Shown piece after piece: positions 1 to 8,546 of a DNA stretch of 64,000 nt. A model generated the notes under the pieces. It ran no database searches. It saw nothing but the letters and a program-made list of their open reading frames with translations, and was not told the origin of the DNA. This DNA is from an uncultured Bacilli bacterium (lineage in GTDB: Bacteria > Bacillota_I > Bacilli_A > RFN20 > CAG-826): assembly GCA_934700895.1 (NCBI GenBank), contig CAKUXV010000005.1, positions 61,378 through 125,377 of the forward strand, given 5' to 3'. The position numbers and the translations under genes are program-made. Numbering within the stretch: the stretch's first letter is position 1; the number at the start of each line of letters is the position of its first letter.

Positions 1-194
1 TTTTTCAATTGGGAAAAAGCTTCTTTGGCCGTGATAGCTTCCCGCGGTCCGTCTTCCGAGGAGGAAGAAGATTCCGTGGAGACAATAGGAGGGTTGCTAG
101 AAGAGGCAATAGAATCACTAGAAGAGGGGGTAGAGGTCCCGCAGCCAACTAAAGACAGCAGAGACAAACAAAGGAGTGCGCGATATCGTTTCAT
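1..194 (-). CDS. Putative lipoprotein, 3' end outside window
   Basis: An open frame begins with ATG at 194 on the minus strand and runs off the left edge of the window (64 codons visible). Residues 1-17 form a lipoprotein signal (MKRYRALLC start, hydrophobic core, lipobox LVGC), followed by a Ser/Thr/Pro-rich linker of about 30 residues typical of surface lipoproteins. The ATG sits four bases after the stop of the lipoprotein gene at 199-1770, so the two are probably co-transcribed and translationally coupled; only a weak GTGAGA-like ribosome site is visible. No functional domain is reached before the edge, so its role is unknown. Confidence 0.7.
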   Translation of the reverse strand, partial: MKRYRALLCLSLLSLVGCGTSTPSSSDSIASSSNPPIVSTESSSSSEDGPREAITAKEAFSQLK

Positions 195-198
195 AAAA

Positions 199-1770
199 CT
201 ATTGTCTCACATCGGGAGAAATGCAGAGGTAGCAACGTGGAGATTCATCCCAACTATAAGTCCAATAGTCGGTATCGCCGTAGCAAATTTCTACGACCAT
301 CGAACCGACGAGGAAGAAGCGATCGTGGGCAAATCCGTTGATATCATAATCGCCGATAGGATAGAACGAGGCGTCGGCTAGAGCCGTTAAATCGGTTTTG
401 TTTAGTTCGGCAAATCCTTGGTTGCGAAGGAGTTGAGCATAGGCGTTGAACTGCGCTTCTGCTTCATCCGCCGTTTTGGCCTCGAAACCCGTTTCCAATA
501 ATTTGGAGCTCAGGACAAAGTTGTAGTAGTCCCCTTCGGTAAACCATGTGTACCCACAATCCCAATAAGGAATCGGGGTATCCATGATTTGTTTCATTTC
601 CGAATCAATCTCGGGAACTTCGGATTCCCACGTTTTTAAACTCGTAACCTTATCTAAATCCACGGATAATTTGGTGGTTCCGATTTGATCAATGGTTAAA
701 ACATAAGGGGCGGACCCTTCTTTATCAAAGGTCAAAACCAACGAGATATCCGTCGCTTTTAACGATTGAATCGTTTTGTTTTTAAAAGTCGTCGCGATGG
801 GTTTAAAAGCAAAATGAGGGAGGACGTCTGCCGATTTTACTAGATACGTGAGTTTTTCTTCTTGGAAAATAGCCCCACTGAAATCAAAGTCCGGGAGCAA
901 AGAACCAAACGCATCCGTGGTCACCGTGTCCTGAGAGACGACACCTCCATCGACGTTTAACGTTTTATAACCGCTTTCGGTTTTGACGTACCCTTTGATC
1001 GAAGCCCCATCGTCGAAAAGGAGGCGGTCGCCTTGGACTTCAACTTTCGTCTTTTCCTTGCCATCCTGGGTTAAAGTAGCCGTATAGTTCTTCGGTTCCA
1101 ATAGACCCAAAGTCTTATCGATTTGTTTGGATTCCTCCGTTTCAGGAAGCGGGTTTAAGCGTAAATCATCGGATACGTCGCTAGAAAAAACCATTTCCAC
1201 TCGGGTGGCAGATTCCGTAACAAACGTAATCTTTGCCCCCTCCCCTTGAAATTCTAGGGTTGCTTGAGTAAAGATTAAGGTTGTATCTAAACCAATTGTA
1301 TCGGCGAACGCTTCGCCTAACTCCGTCAATTTGCCTTCAGAATCAATCAAATCGGCAGAATCTTTAATCAACGCGAAGGGATTGGGGAATTGATCGGTGA
1401 AAGAACCTAATTGGGGTTCATGAATCACTTCATTGGTTTCATCCAAGCGAACGCGTTCATAACCTCCCGTTGCCGTCTTCTCATAAAAGGCAACGTCGTC
1501 TGCATAGGCAATTGTCGCGTGGTCTTCGCTGAGAACCACCCGAATTTCAAAAGGCTCTCCTTCCGCTTCTTTGACAGTTGCTTGAAGGGAAAAATGCTGG
1601 AGCAACTCCTGAGGGAAAGCAAAGCAAGAAGAAGACACACTTCCCTCCGCCCCCGTGACGCTAGAAGTAGAATCCGCGGTCTTTTTTGAATCATCCGGGG
1701 TAGGCTGAGGCCCACATCCCGCAAGGGTTAATAACGCCGTGGCAACAAGAAGCAAATTTGGTTTTTTCAT
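199..1770 (-). CDS. Large secreted lipoprotein of unknown function
   Basis: A 523-residue protein with a lipoprotein signal peptide (MKKPNLLL start, lipobox LAGC) and a Ser/Thr/Asp-rich linker before a mainly beta-type extracellular region. The start at 1770 is chosen because AAGGAG lies eight bases upstream; the in-frame TTG two codons earlier has no ribosome site. The last 110 residues are aromatic-rich and include a Y-x3-L-x4-GF motif (YAQLLRNQGF) that resembles segments of the secreted protein at 4557-5686. No enzyme motif is recognised. It is the first gene of a unit with the partial lipoprotein downstream, and may be a substrate-binding or adhesion-type surface protein; this is inference only. 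Confidence 0.8.
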   Translation of the reverse strand: MKKPNLLLVATALLTLAGCGPQPTPDDSKKTADSTSSVTGAEGSVSSSCFAFPQELLQHFSLQATVKEAEGEPFEIRVVLSEDHATIAYADDVAFYEKTATGGYERVRLDETNEVIHEPQLGSFTDQFPNPFALIKDSADLIDSEGKLTELGEAFADTIGLDTTLIFTQATLEFQGEGAKITFVTESATRVEMVFSSDVSDDLRLNPLPETEESKQIDKTLGLLEPKNYTATLTQDGKEKTKVEVQGDRLLFDDGASIKGYVKTESGYKTLNVDGGVVSQDTVTTDAFGSLLPDFDFSGAIFQEEKLTYLVKSADVLPHFAFKPIATTFKNKTIQSLKATDISLVLTFDKEGSAPYVLTIDQIGTTKLSVDLDKVTSLKTWESEVPEIDSEMKQIMDTPIPYWDCGYTWFTEGDYYNFVLSSKLLETGFEAKTADEAEAQFNAYAQLLRNQGFAELNKTDLTALADASFYPIGDYDINGFAHDRFFLVGSMVVEICYGDTDYWTYSWDESPRCYLCISPDVRQ

Positions 1771-1795
1771 CGACAATCTCCTTTGGTCTCAAAAT

Positions 1796-1823
1796 ATCGT
1801 AAAAGAGAAACAGCATTTTTCAA
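1796..1823 (-). promoter_or_regulatory. Putative promoter of the lipoprotein pair
   Basis: Reading on the minus strand, a TTGAAA -35-like hexamer (1818-1823) is separated by 16 bases from TACGAT (1796-1801), upstream of the ribosome site and ATG of the 1770 gene. It lies just after the terminator of the preceding gene. Confidence 0.45.
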
Positions 1824-1828
1824 GAACG

Positions 1829-1854
1829 AAAAAGCCCCCGTTTTTTACGGGAGC
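1829..1854 (-). terminator. Rho-independent terminator
   Basis: On the minus strand a GC-rich hairpin (GCTCCCGT pairing with ACGGGGGC) is followed by five Ts, just downstream of the stop of the membrane protein at 1878. Confidence 0.75.
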
Positions 1855-1877
1855 AAAAAGGGTCCTGCTTAAAAATC

Positions 1878-2441
1878 TTATTTTGCAAACACGCCCGCAA
1901 CGCCAGAAGCGATGCCAGAGAGAATGCCGGCGATGCCCGTTCCAATGAATCCAAAGCCAAGGGTCATTTTCGAGGTCGTCGCTTCAATGGTTTCCTTGCT
2001 CAAAGATGAAGGATCGGAAATGGAAGCGAGGCAAAGCTGTTCTTTCACGCAGAAAAGGAGAACGCCGCCAACAATGAAGAATAGCGCCGCGCCGAAGAAA
2101 ACGAATTTCCCAAATTTTTTCTTGGCATAAACCATATAGATGGCCGCGATGACGACGATGAAAGCCAAAACAATCAAAATCCAACCGACAAGAGCTAACG
2201 CGGCGGGACGATAGAGTTTAGCGTCGGTCGTTGTTTGAATGCCTCCGAATTTACCAGTGGCTTTAGCCGTCGCGCCGAAGATGAAGCAATAGGCGCTAGA
2301 AACAACGGCCGTAGCTTCACCTAAGGGGGTGCTAATTTTGCCAGTATAGGCTGTCGCAAGCGGCAAGAGGATGGTGAGGATGCCGAGGACGGCAGCAACG
2401 AGACCCAAAAGGAGGGTAAACGACTTTTTACTTTTTTTCAT
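1878..2441 (-). CDS. Four-helix membrane protein, unknown function
   Basis: A 187-residue protein with a Lys-rich N-terminus and four predicted membrane helices at about residues 8-30, 70-96, 100-122 and 155-180. The first loop (about residues 31-70) would be outside the cell. A GAGGTG ribosome site supports the ATG at 2441. There are no recognisable catalytic or transport motifs and no cysteine pairs. It is a single-gene unit: its own terminator follows and the upstream gene is separated by about 65 bases. Small four-helix proteins of this kind are common orphans in gut Bacilli; no function is assigned. Confidence 0.75.
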   Translation of the reverse strand: MKKSKKSFTLLLGLVAAVLGILTILLPLATAYTGKISTPLGEATAVVSSAYCFIFGATAKATGKFGGIQTTTDAKLYRPAALALVGWILIVLAFIVVIAAIYMVYAKKKFGKFVFFGAALFFIVGGVLLFCVKEQLCLASISDPSSLSKETIEATTSKMTLGFGFIGTGIAGILSGIASGVAGVFAK

Positions 2442-2509
2442 ATTTCACCTCAAAGGGCAGGAACCCATATTCCAAGTGTAACACCATTATTTCGGTGTTA
2501 AAGAACTTT

Positions 2510-3157
2510 TTAAGGGTGTTTTGTCGAATGAAACCGAATAGTAGACAAAATGCCCTTGGCCATTCGTTCCATCACGTTATTAACGTGTTTGCCAGGATTC
2601 AGGTCAAAATGGAACGGGATTTGCGCTTCTTTTAAAATCTTGCAATATTCGTTCATCCGATGATCCATGGTTTGAAAGACAGGGTTTTTAACCTTGGCTT
2701 CTTGATCGCCTAAAGACAAATACACATATTGAACGGAAGGATTTAAGGGGCGAGATTGCGCATATTCCAAAAAAGAGGGATACCACAAAGACGGGGAACC
2801 GGCGACAAGAGAATCAAACAACGAACATTTTGCCCCAGCGTATAAAACGAATAGGCCTGCAAGAGAATAGCCAGCCAAGATTCGATGAGCAGCAGGACAA
2901 GCAGAAGCAACCGCCACAATTTCTTTTAGAAAATCATCGGCTTTTCCAGCAAACGAACGGCCCTTCCACAAGGGGTTATCCGCTTCATAGGGAGTCAAAT
3001 CGTTTTCCCAGGAAGAAGGGATGCAAGGAATGATGGCCAATTCTTCTCCCATTTCTTGCATTAACGAATAAACAATCGCGGCCTCTTGCTGGTTCACGCA
3101 GACAAAATAAATCCAGTTTTTCGCGTTCTTGTTCCCGCAAATCTGCCCGATTTCCAT
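2510..3157 (-). CDS. Alpha/beta-hydrolase, esterase-like
   Basis: A 215-residue protein with the nucleophile elbow GYSLAG (G-x-S-x-G) near residue 95, an acidic region LSLGDQEAK near residue 150 that could supply the acid, and a C-terminal GKHVNN supplying the His. The order Ser-Asp/Glu-His and the length suit the esterase-D/IroE-like family (predicted hydrolases of COG2819 type), acting on ester substrates in the cytosol since no signal peptide is seen. The ATG at 3157 has no ribosome site; instead TATAAA lies eight bases upstream, so the mRNA may be leaderless. Substrate unknown. Confidence 0.7.
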   Translation of the reverse strand: MEIGQICGNKNAKNWIYFVCVNQQEAAIVYSLMQEMGEELAIIPCIPSSWENDLTPYEADNPLWKGRSFAGKADDFLKEIVAVASACPAAHRILAGYSLAGLFVLYAGAKCSLFDSLVAGSPSLWYPSFLEYAQSRPLNPSVQYVYLSLGDQEAKVKNPVFQTMDHRMNEYCKILKEAQIPFHFDLNPGKHVNNVMERMAKGILSTIRFHSTKHP

Positions 3158-3285
3158 GCTTCTATTTTATACCTTATTCTTCTTTTTCCGTGATTTTCGC
3201 CTTTTTTAACTTTGCTAGAGCAATTCTTTTCCATCTTTCCCGTGCATAATAAGGCCATCATCACCTTTTGGAAAAGGAGAGGACC

Positions 3286-4515
3286 ATGAAGCAATATAAC
3301 GTTGGAGTCGTTGGGCTTGGGAATCGCGGATACGCGCTTCTTTCCAGCATGATGGCATGTCCCGAATGCAAAATCGTCGCCTTAAGCGACCTTTATGAAG
3401 ACCGCATCGAGAAAGCAAGCAAGCTGGTAGAGGAAAAGCAAAAAGAAATCCCGAAGGCTTATTTAAATTGGAAGGACCTCGTTGATTCTCCTGAAGTCGA
3501 AATCGTCATGATCATCTGCGATTGGGAGATGCATATTCCAATGTCCATTTACGCGATGGAAAATGGAAAAATTGTCGGAAGCGAAGTGGCCGGAGCCTAT
3601 TCCGTCCAAGATTGTTGGGATTTAGTCGATGCTTATGAACGGACCAAAACCCCAATTATGATGCTAGAAAACTGCTGTTTCGACGAATTTGAATTGCTCT
3701 CCACCGCGGTTTACCGTTCTGGAAAGCTAGGCGAACTCCTTTATTGCCACGGCTGCTATAGCCATGATTTGCGTAAAGAAATTTTAGGTGGGAACGTTAA
3801 TCGCCATTATCGTCTCCGCAATTACCAAAGCCGCAACGCGGAGAATTACCCAACTCATGAACTCGGCCCCATTGCCAAAGCGCTCGATATCAATCGCGGA
3901 AACCGCCTGACCCACTTGTCCAGTTTCGGCACTCGCCCCGGTGTGAACCTTGAACGGTTTGAAACCGATGCTCGTTGCCCCGATCCCACCTTGAAGGAGA
4001 CAAAATTTGCTCAAAGTGATATCGTCACCACCACTTTAACCACCGAAAAAGGTCAAGTTATCACCATCCGTTTAGACACCTCCCTCCCCCATTTCTATGC
4101 CCGCGAATTCGCGTTAAGGGGGACCAAGGGGTTTGCCGCAGCCGATAACAAACTTATCATGACGGACGGAAACATTCCTGAAATTTACGATACCTATGAC
4201 TTCTATCAAAAGAATCGAGGCTGCAGCAATCTCTATAAAGAAGAATTCCTTCCCGACGTTTGGAAAAACATCACCCCGGAGCAAAGGGAATTGGGACACG
4301 GGGGCATGGATTACATTGAGTTCCGTGTCTTCTTTGATTGCTTGAACGATAAGAAACCCTTCCCCATCGATGTTTACGATATGGCAACTTGGATGGCAGT
4401 CACCCCGCTATCTGAAGAATCTCTGCGCAACGGAGGGGCTCCTATAGCCATCCCCGACTTTACCCGGGGGAAATACAAAGAACGTCCAAGCGAAGATGTC
4501 ATACCCCTAAAGTGA
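3286..4515 (+). CDS. Gfo/Idh/MocA-family protein, GH109-like
   Basis: A 409-residue NAD(P)-binding oxidoreductase-fold protein. The N-terminus carries the Rossmann motif GVVGLGNRG. Residues about 125-215 hold features typical of glycoside hydrolase family 109 (NAD-dependent alpha-N-acetylgalactosaminidases): an MMLENCC segment, a Gly-rich GELLYCHG stretch with HDLR, and YPTHELGP followed by INRGNR. The predicted role is therefore glycosidase or sugar oxidoreductase chemistry through a transient 3-keto intermediate. The start at 3286 is supported by AAGGAGAGG; an earlier in-frame TTG lacks a site. No signal peptide is present, unlike many GH109 enzymes, so it would act on imported sugars. Family membership is sound; the exact substrate is inference. 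Confidence 0.8.
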   Translation: MKQYNVGVVGLGNRGYALLSSMMACPECKIVALSDLYEDRIEKASKLVEEKQKEIPKAYLNWKDLVDSPEVEIVMIICDWEMHIPMSIYAMENGKIVGSEVAGAYSVQDCWDLVDAYERTKTPIMMLENCCFDEFELLSTAVYRSGKLGELLYCHGCYSHDLRKEILGGNVNRHYRLRNYQSRNAENYPTHELGPIAKALDINRGNRLTHLSSFGTRPGVNLERFETDARCPDPTLKETKFAQSDIVTTTLTTEKGQVITIRLDTSLPHFYAREFALRGTKGFAAADNKLIMTDGNIPEIYDTYDFYQKNRGCSNLYKEEFLPDVWKNITPEQRELGHGGMDYIEFRVFFDCLNDKKPFPIDVYDMATWMAVTPLSEESLRNGGAPIAIPDFTRGKYKERPSEDVIPLK

Positions 4516-4521
4516 ATGAAA

Positions 4522-4553
4522 CCACCTGCCTAGAAAGGAGCAGGGGTTTTGCT
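4522..4553 (+). terminator. Rho-independent terminator
   Basis: CCTGC/GCAGG hairpin followed by GGTTTTG directly after the Gfo/Idh/MocA gene stop; it lies between two convergent genes. Confidence 0.6.
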
Positions 4554-4556
4554 TAT

Positions 4557-5686
4557 TTAACCATGCTGGTGAGTCGGAGGAGAAAAAGTGATCCATGGCA
4601 GAGAATTCCAACGAGAATTCAAGCCAGCCTTCGTTGCCGTTTTAACATCTCCTCGGTATTCCGAAACGTTGAAACCCCTTCTTCTTAATAACGCTTCGTA
4701 GTCGCGTTTATAATCTTCGCCCGCTATATTCGGATCAAAATAACCGTCGAGGTAATAAGAGGATTTATCCTCCGCGCCATAGGCGTCATATTTTTGTCCT
4801 TTGGCTAACCAGAATTCCGGGATTTCCTTTGCCTTGCTTAACAAAACCCAAAAGGTTTTCGCAATTTTGATAAAAGGGGATTCCGTTCCGTCATCTTTTT
4901 CAACTGAAGCATAGATGGAAAATAGCCCACCATAATATTCCACTTCTACGTTCAAACCATCATCCACCCGTTCCATGTTGTATCGAGCAATGGCGTCTTT
5001 TTGGTCCCCCGTAAAATATTGAAGCGGCAACGAAACATTTTCTTTCTTCGCCTCCATCTCGCCAAATGAACTCATTTCTAACGCATATCCAACCCTGATT
5101 AACGAGGCTTCATAAGCTTTCTTCGCGGTTTCCCCGTCTCTCACTTTCCCAAATATTTCGAATTGATTTTGTTCATTAATACGAGTGCAGTACGACGAGT
5201 TTTCCAAAAATTCAAAAGCTGGAACCGCCATAATGGCATAGTCATCTAAACCAAAATGATAATCAATCCGAGGATAGGGGAAGGAAGCATCTTCATAGAC
5301 TCCCTCTTCCTTAGAAAGATAAATCGTCATCCCCGCTTCTTGGTCATAACTAATTTGAGCGACCGCTTTCACGGCGCGATCCCCAAAATTCTTCTTGTAG
5401 ACGTGGATCGATTCGTCACCTTCAAGTGGAGTTCCGTCATCTTGAAAACCATAATTCAAAAGGGCCTGCCCACAAGTGGATACAAGATTCAGGGCGGCCC
5501 TATCTTCGATATAAAGGAAGGGGCCATCCTTGGATTTCTCAACCTTATAGGTATGTTGTTCTGTAAACCCTTTGGTAAAAGGGAAATCGAAAGAAAATCC
5601 GAAGACTTCTTGAATGGCTTGGCCGAATCCCGTTAATAGAAGGAATCCGGCAACCGATAATAACCGCGCAAAGCGCTCTTCTTCAT
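4557..5686 (-). CDS. Secreted protein of unknown function, probable 5' frameshift
   Basis: The long open frame ends at 4557 and stays open to 5690, but upstream of 5459 it contains no ATG, GTG or TTG. Its first in-frame residues read RFARLLSVAGFLLLTGFG, a clear signal-peptide core without a start. One frame over, an ATG at 5686 gives MKKSALRG, the expected charged N-region, preceded by GAGAGG. A single missing base between 5664 and 5686 would join the two into a normal signal peptide, so the gene is either a fresh frameshift mutant or carries a sequence error. The mature part is about 350 residues, with two Y-E-A-x-L-x4-G-[YF] motifs like the one in the lipoprotein at 199-1770. No enzymatic domain is recognised. 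Confidence 0.6.
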
Positions 5687-5690
5687 CCTC

Positions 5691-6794
5691 TCATTCTCCC
5701 GTTATCCAATTATTAGGATGATTCGCCTCGTACCACGCTGCTTCCTTCATGACCTTTCGATCGGAATCGTGGCTTAACACCCGCATCGCATCCGCGGGGG
5801 AGACGAAGTGACAGGATTCCACTTCTTCTTTTTGGGGTACTGTATCGTTTGTTTTTACTTCCGCGATGTAGAAAACCACTTCTTTAAGAACGCCGATCCG
5901 TGGGGAATAGAATATGGGGAAACGGAATCCTGAGAGGAAATGATCAACCTCTAAACCGGTCTCTTCTTTGATTTCTCGCCTTGCTGTTGCATATTCGTCC
6001 GCATCAAAAGACTCCACGTGGCCCTTGGGAATGCTGTAATGACCTTGGGCCATATGTTCGATGAGGACCTTTCCACCATGGAAGACGACCGCACCGCAAC
6101 TCTTTTCTTGTTTTCCAAGCAAACTCACCAAGGAATGGTATTCGTCATCGCTGAGCCCAATCGCTTCGCAATATTGTTCTAAATCGCCATACCGTTTTAG
6201 GAAGCGTTGATAGAACTCGGGGAAGAAACCCGTCATGGGAGTTAAGAGTAATTCCGGGACTTCCGGATGGTATTGACGCGTGTTTTGCGTCATTTTCGGA
6301 AGCAAAGGGAAAGACATCATATAGTCGGCGTTCACCATTTCAGGGGGGACGCCAGCGAAAAGAAGCAACATCGCGGAGAATACGCCGGTCCGGTCTTTGC
6401 CCGCGTTGCAATGAATAACTAAGGGTTTAGGGGATTCTAGAATCGCCTTGAAAATCCGTCTTGCTGTATAAGGGTCTTCCACCATTTCCATATAAGAATC
6501 GAGATAATCTTCGTAATCTTTAGAAATCCGTCCGTTCCCATTCACGGATAATTCTTTGACCTCAAACCGAGGATCGTGAAGAAAAGGGCTCGGGGCCTTA
6601 TTTCGACTTTCATCATCGCGTAAATCCAAAATTGTCTTAATCCCAAGGCCGACCATCTTCTCTTTATCTTGGGATGTTGCCGCAGCCAAGGTTGCGGAAC
6701 GGTAAATCACTCCATATTGGGTCTCCCCAAAACAACAGGGGTAGCCACCTAAATCGCGGAAATTCTCCACGCCATTTAAACCAATCATTCTCAT
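5691..6794 (-). CDS. Tyrosine phosphatase-NUDIX hydrolase fusion
   Basis: A 367-residue two-domain enzyme. Residues 1-225 form a DSP/Y_phosphatase3-type phosphatase: the N-terminal ENFRDLGG motif and the P-loop HCNAGKDRTG (Cys129, Arg135) are intact. Residues about 228-367 form a NUDIX domain with PKGHVES followed by ARREIKEETGLEV, an Ap4A-hydrolase-like NUDIX box with one extra residue in its loop. Both active sites look complete, so a bifunctional phosphatase and nucleoside-diphosphate-derivative hydrolase is predicted. The ATG at 6794 (another lies at 6788) has no ribosome site, but TACAAT ends eight bases upstream, suggesting a leaderless transcript. The stop is followed almost at once by the frameshifted gene at 4557-5686. 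Confidence 0.85.
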   Translation of the reverse strand: MRMIGLNGVENFRDLGGYPCCFGETQYGVIYRSATLAAATSQDKEKMVGLGIKTILDLRDDESRNKAPSPFLHDPRFEVKELSVNGNGRISKDYEDYLDSYMEMVEDPYTARRIFKAILESPKPLVIHCNAGKDRTGVFSAMLLLFAGVPPEMVNADYMMSFPLLPKMTQNTRQYHPEVPELLLTPMTGFFPEFYQRFLKRYGDLEQYCEAIGLSDDEYHSLVSLLGKQEKSCGAVVFHGGKVLIEHMAQGHYSIPKGHVESFDADEYATARREIKEETGLEVDHFLSGFRFPIFYSPRIGVLKEVVFYIAEVKTNDTVPQKEEVESCHFVSPADAMRVLSHDSDRKVMKEAAWYEANHPNNWITGE

Positions 6795-6820
6795 ATGCAA
6801 AAATTGTACAAGAAGCAAAG

Positions 6821-6849
6821 AAAAAAGGAACCGCTGAGAGGGCGATTCC
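6821..6849 (-). terminator. Terminator of mscL
   Basis: On the minus strand GGAATCGC pairs with GCGGTTCC (one wobble) and is followed by six Ts, 20 bases after the mscL stop. Confidence 0.75.
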
Positions 6850-6867
6850 TATAGGAATAGCAAAGAC

Positions 6868-7581
6868 TTATTTCGCTTCTTCGGTTTTCTTCGTGCCGTT
6901 TTGGGTTTGGAGTTCGCCAAGGATAGCGGTGAGGAGTTCTTCTGTCGTTGGTTTTTTGACGGGTTCGGGTTCGGGTGCCGGGCGTTCTTCCGGATGCTTT
7001 TTGTAATATTCTTCCTGTAACTGAGCTTGCCAAGCAAGGCGTCTTGCCTTAACGGATTTCACCGTGCGGACGATGACGAAGAGGGTAATCGCAATAATGA
7101 CGAAGGAAATGATCGCGTTGATGAAGGTTCCCCAGTCGATGACCGCGGAGAGGTTATAGGTCCAGGTCGTGCCGTGAAGGGTGTAGAGATTCTTCAAAGA
7201 ATTTTGCCATTGGACAAAAGTGTCGGAATTCTCGGTGATTGTAACGCCTTGGCTGGCCGCGTAGGCAATCGTTGCCGCTTTCAAATCGGTAAAATATTGT
7301 CCGATTCCCGGGACACCGGCTTGGGTCGCATTTGCCGCGGGAAGCACCGTGACGAGTCCTTTGATACCACCAGGGACGCCCCAAGTGCAAACGCTCATCA
7401 AGATGTTGACTAACGCAGTGACGATCGCGTTGAACGCTCCACCGATGATGACGCCAACGGCCATATCGAGGACGTTTCCTTTCGAAATAAATTTTTTGAA
7501 GTCGCTCCAAAGGCCTTCTCCCTTGGCCTTTCTTTCGGCTTTCTTTGCCGCTTTAGCGGCGGCCTTTTCTTCTTTTGTCAT
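6868..7581 (-). CDS. mscL: Large-conductance mechanosensitive channel MscL
   Basis: A 237-residue membrane channel that opens under membrane tension to release solutes on osmotic downshock. The N-terminal helix and TM1 carry the family signature (FKKFISKGNVLDMAVG, then VIIGGAF). TM2 lies at about residues 165-190. MscL is usually 130-150 residues; here the extracellular loop between TM1 and TM2 is about 100 residues, with a Gly/Ala-rich part and a hydrophilic part, and the N-terminus has an extra Lys/Ala-rich segment of about 20 residues. The C-terminal helix is long and Pro/Glu-rich. AGGAGG lies 11 bases before the ATG. Single-gene unit with its own terminator. Confidence 0.93.
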   Translation of the reverse strand: MTKEEKAAAKAAKKAERKAKGEGLWSDFKKFISKGNVLDMAVGVIIGGAFNAIVTALVNILMSVCTWGVPGGIKGLVTVLPAANATQAGVPGIGQYFTDLKAATIAYAASQGVTITENSDTFVQWQNSLKNLYTLHGTTWTYNLSAVIDWGTFINAIISFVIIAITLFVIVRTVKSVKARRLAWQAQLQEEYYKKHPEERPAPEPEPVKKPTTEELLTAILGELQTQNGTKKTEEAK

Positions 7582-7636
7582 AAAAATTATGACCTCCTAT
7601 GGGGCATACCATAGGACACGCTTTTGCAAAAGTAAA

Positions 7637-7670
7637 TAAAAAGTGTGTGTTTTCGCGTGGATACACGCGA
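7637..7670 (-). terminator. Possible terminator of pdxK
   Basis: On the minus strand the hairpin TCGCGTG-TATC-CACGCGA follows the pdxK stop; the T-run (TTTTTATTT) comes about ten bases later, so termination strength is uncertain. Confidence 0.45.
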
Positions 7671-7674
7671 GAAA

Positions 7675-8511
7675 TTATTTGGAAAGGAGGGAGACCAAAC
7701 AAGGGATCGCTTGCTCAAAATCCGCGCCGAAACGCTGGCCATCCCCACCCCGTTCCGAAGTGATGGCAATCGCTTTGGACACATATTGATGAGCAATGCT
7801 CACGGCTTCGTCAAATGATTTACCATTTAGCAGCGTTCCTGCGAAAGAGGAAGAGAATAAATCACCCGTCCCATGAAAAGACCCCGGGTATCTTTTTGTT
7901 CCTTCTAAGGCGCGAGTAGTTCCATCGTAAATTACTTCCGACATCATTCCTTTTTGGAGTTCTTGTCCCGACAAAATAACGCGCTTTGGTCCTAAAAGAG
8001 CAATGACGTCTATTAGTTTTTGATAAAAAGGAAGGGGTAATCCCGTGTCCTTCGATGGGTTAGGAATTCCTGTTAAAAGACAGGCTTCCGTAAGATTTGG
8101 CTTAAGGATATCCGCTTCTTGAACCAGTTCTCTCATCGCTTCCACGTGGCCTTCTTTAAACCCGGCATACAGGTGCCCACCGTCGGCCATCGCGGGATCC
8201 ACAAACACAAGGGATCCTCGTTTTTTGAATTCCCGAACCAAAGGAAGCACAACAGGAATTTGATCCGTTGTTAAATAACCGGTATAAACCATATCAAACG
8301 AAGGCGAATACTCTTCAATCTTATGAATCGTCGTCTCAATTTTGCCCGTTAAATCCATTTGGATCCACGAAGGGAAGGCCGTGTGGTTGCTAAACACGGA
8401 GGTGGGGATGCCTACGCATTCTACCCCGCAGGCAGAAATGGTGGGAAGGGCCACGGTCAAGGAGCAACGACCGAGGCAGCTATAATCTTGGAACGTCAAA
8501 ATCTTTTTCAT
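7675..8511 (-). CDS. pdxK: Pyridoxamine kinase (pyridoxal kinase family)
   Basis: A 278-residue ribokinase-fold kinase that phosphorylates pyridoxal/pyridoxamine/pyridoxine in the B6 salvage pathway. It starts FQDYSCLGRCSLTVALP, the hallmark of the Firmicutes/Bacteroidetes pyridoxamine kinase group, and continues with a conserved GYLTTDQ segment, VDPAMADGG and ADILKPNLTEACLLTG. The C-terminal anion hole and catalytic Asp are in the HGTGDLFSSSFAG stretch. No ribosome site precedes the ATG; a promoter ends seven bases upstream (separate entry). It stands alone between two terminators. The family is clear; which B6 vitamer is preferred is not visible. Confidence 0.9.
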   Translation of the reverse strand: MKKILTFQDYSCLGRCSLTVALPTISACGVECVGIPTSVFSNHTAFPSWIQMDLTGKIETTIHKIEEYSPSFDMVYTGYLTTDQIPVVLPLVREFKKRGSLVFVDPAMADGGHLYAGFKEGHVEAMRELVQEADILKPNLTEACLLTGIPNPSKDTGLPLPFYQKLIDVIALLGPKRVILSGQELQKGMMSEVIYDGTTRALEGTKRYPGSFHGTGDLFSSSFAGTLLNGKSFDEAVSIAHQYVSKAIAITSERGGDGQRFGADFEQAIPCLVSLLSK

Positions 8512-8518
8512 GAGGGGT

Positions 8519-8546
8519 ATTGTAACGAAATCAGCAAAAACTCCAA
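8519..8546 (-). promoter_or_regulatory. Promoter giving a leaderless pdxK mRNA
   Basis: Minus strand: TTGGAG (8541-8546), 16-base spacer, TACAAT (8519-8524), then seven bases to the ATG at 8511. The expected transcription start coincides with the start codon. Confidence 0.55.

Noticed and set aside
25..381. Plus-strand frame at the left edge
   Set aside because: It is antisense to two lipoprotein genes whose signal peptides and spacing are clear on the minus strand.
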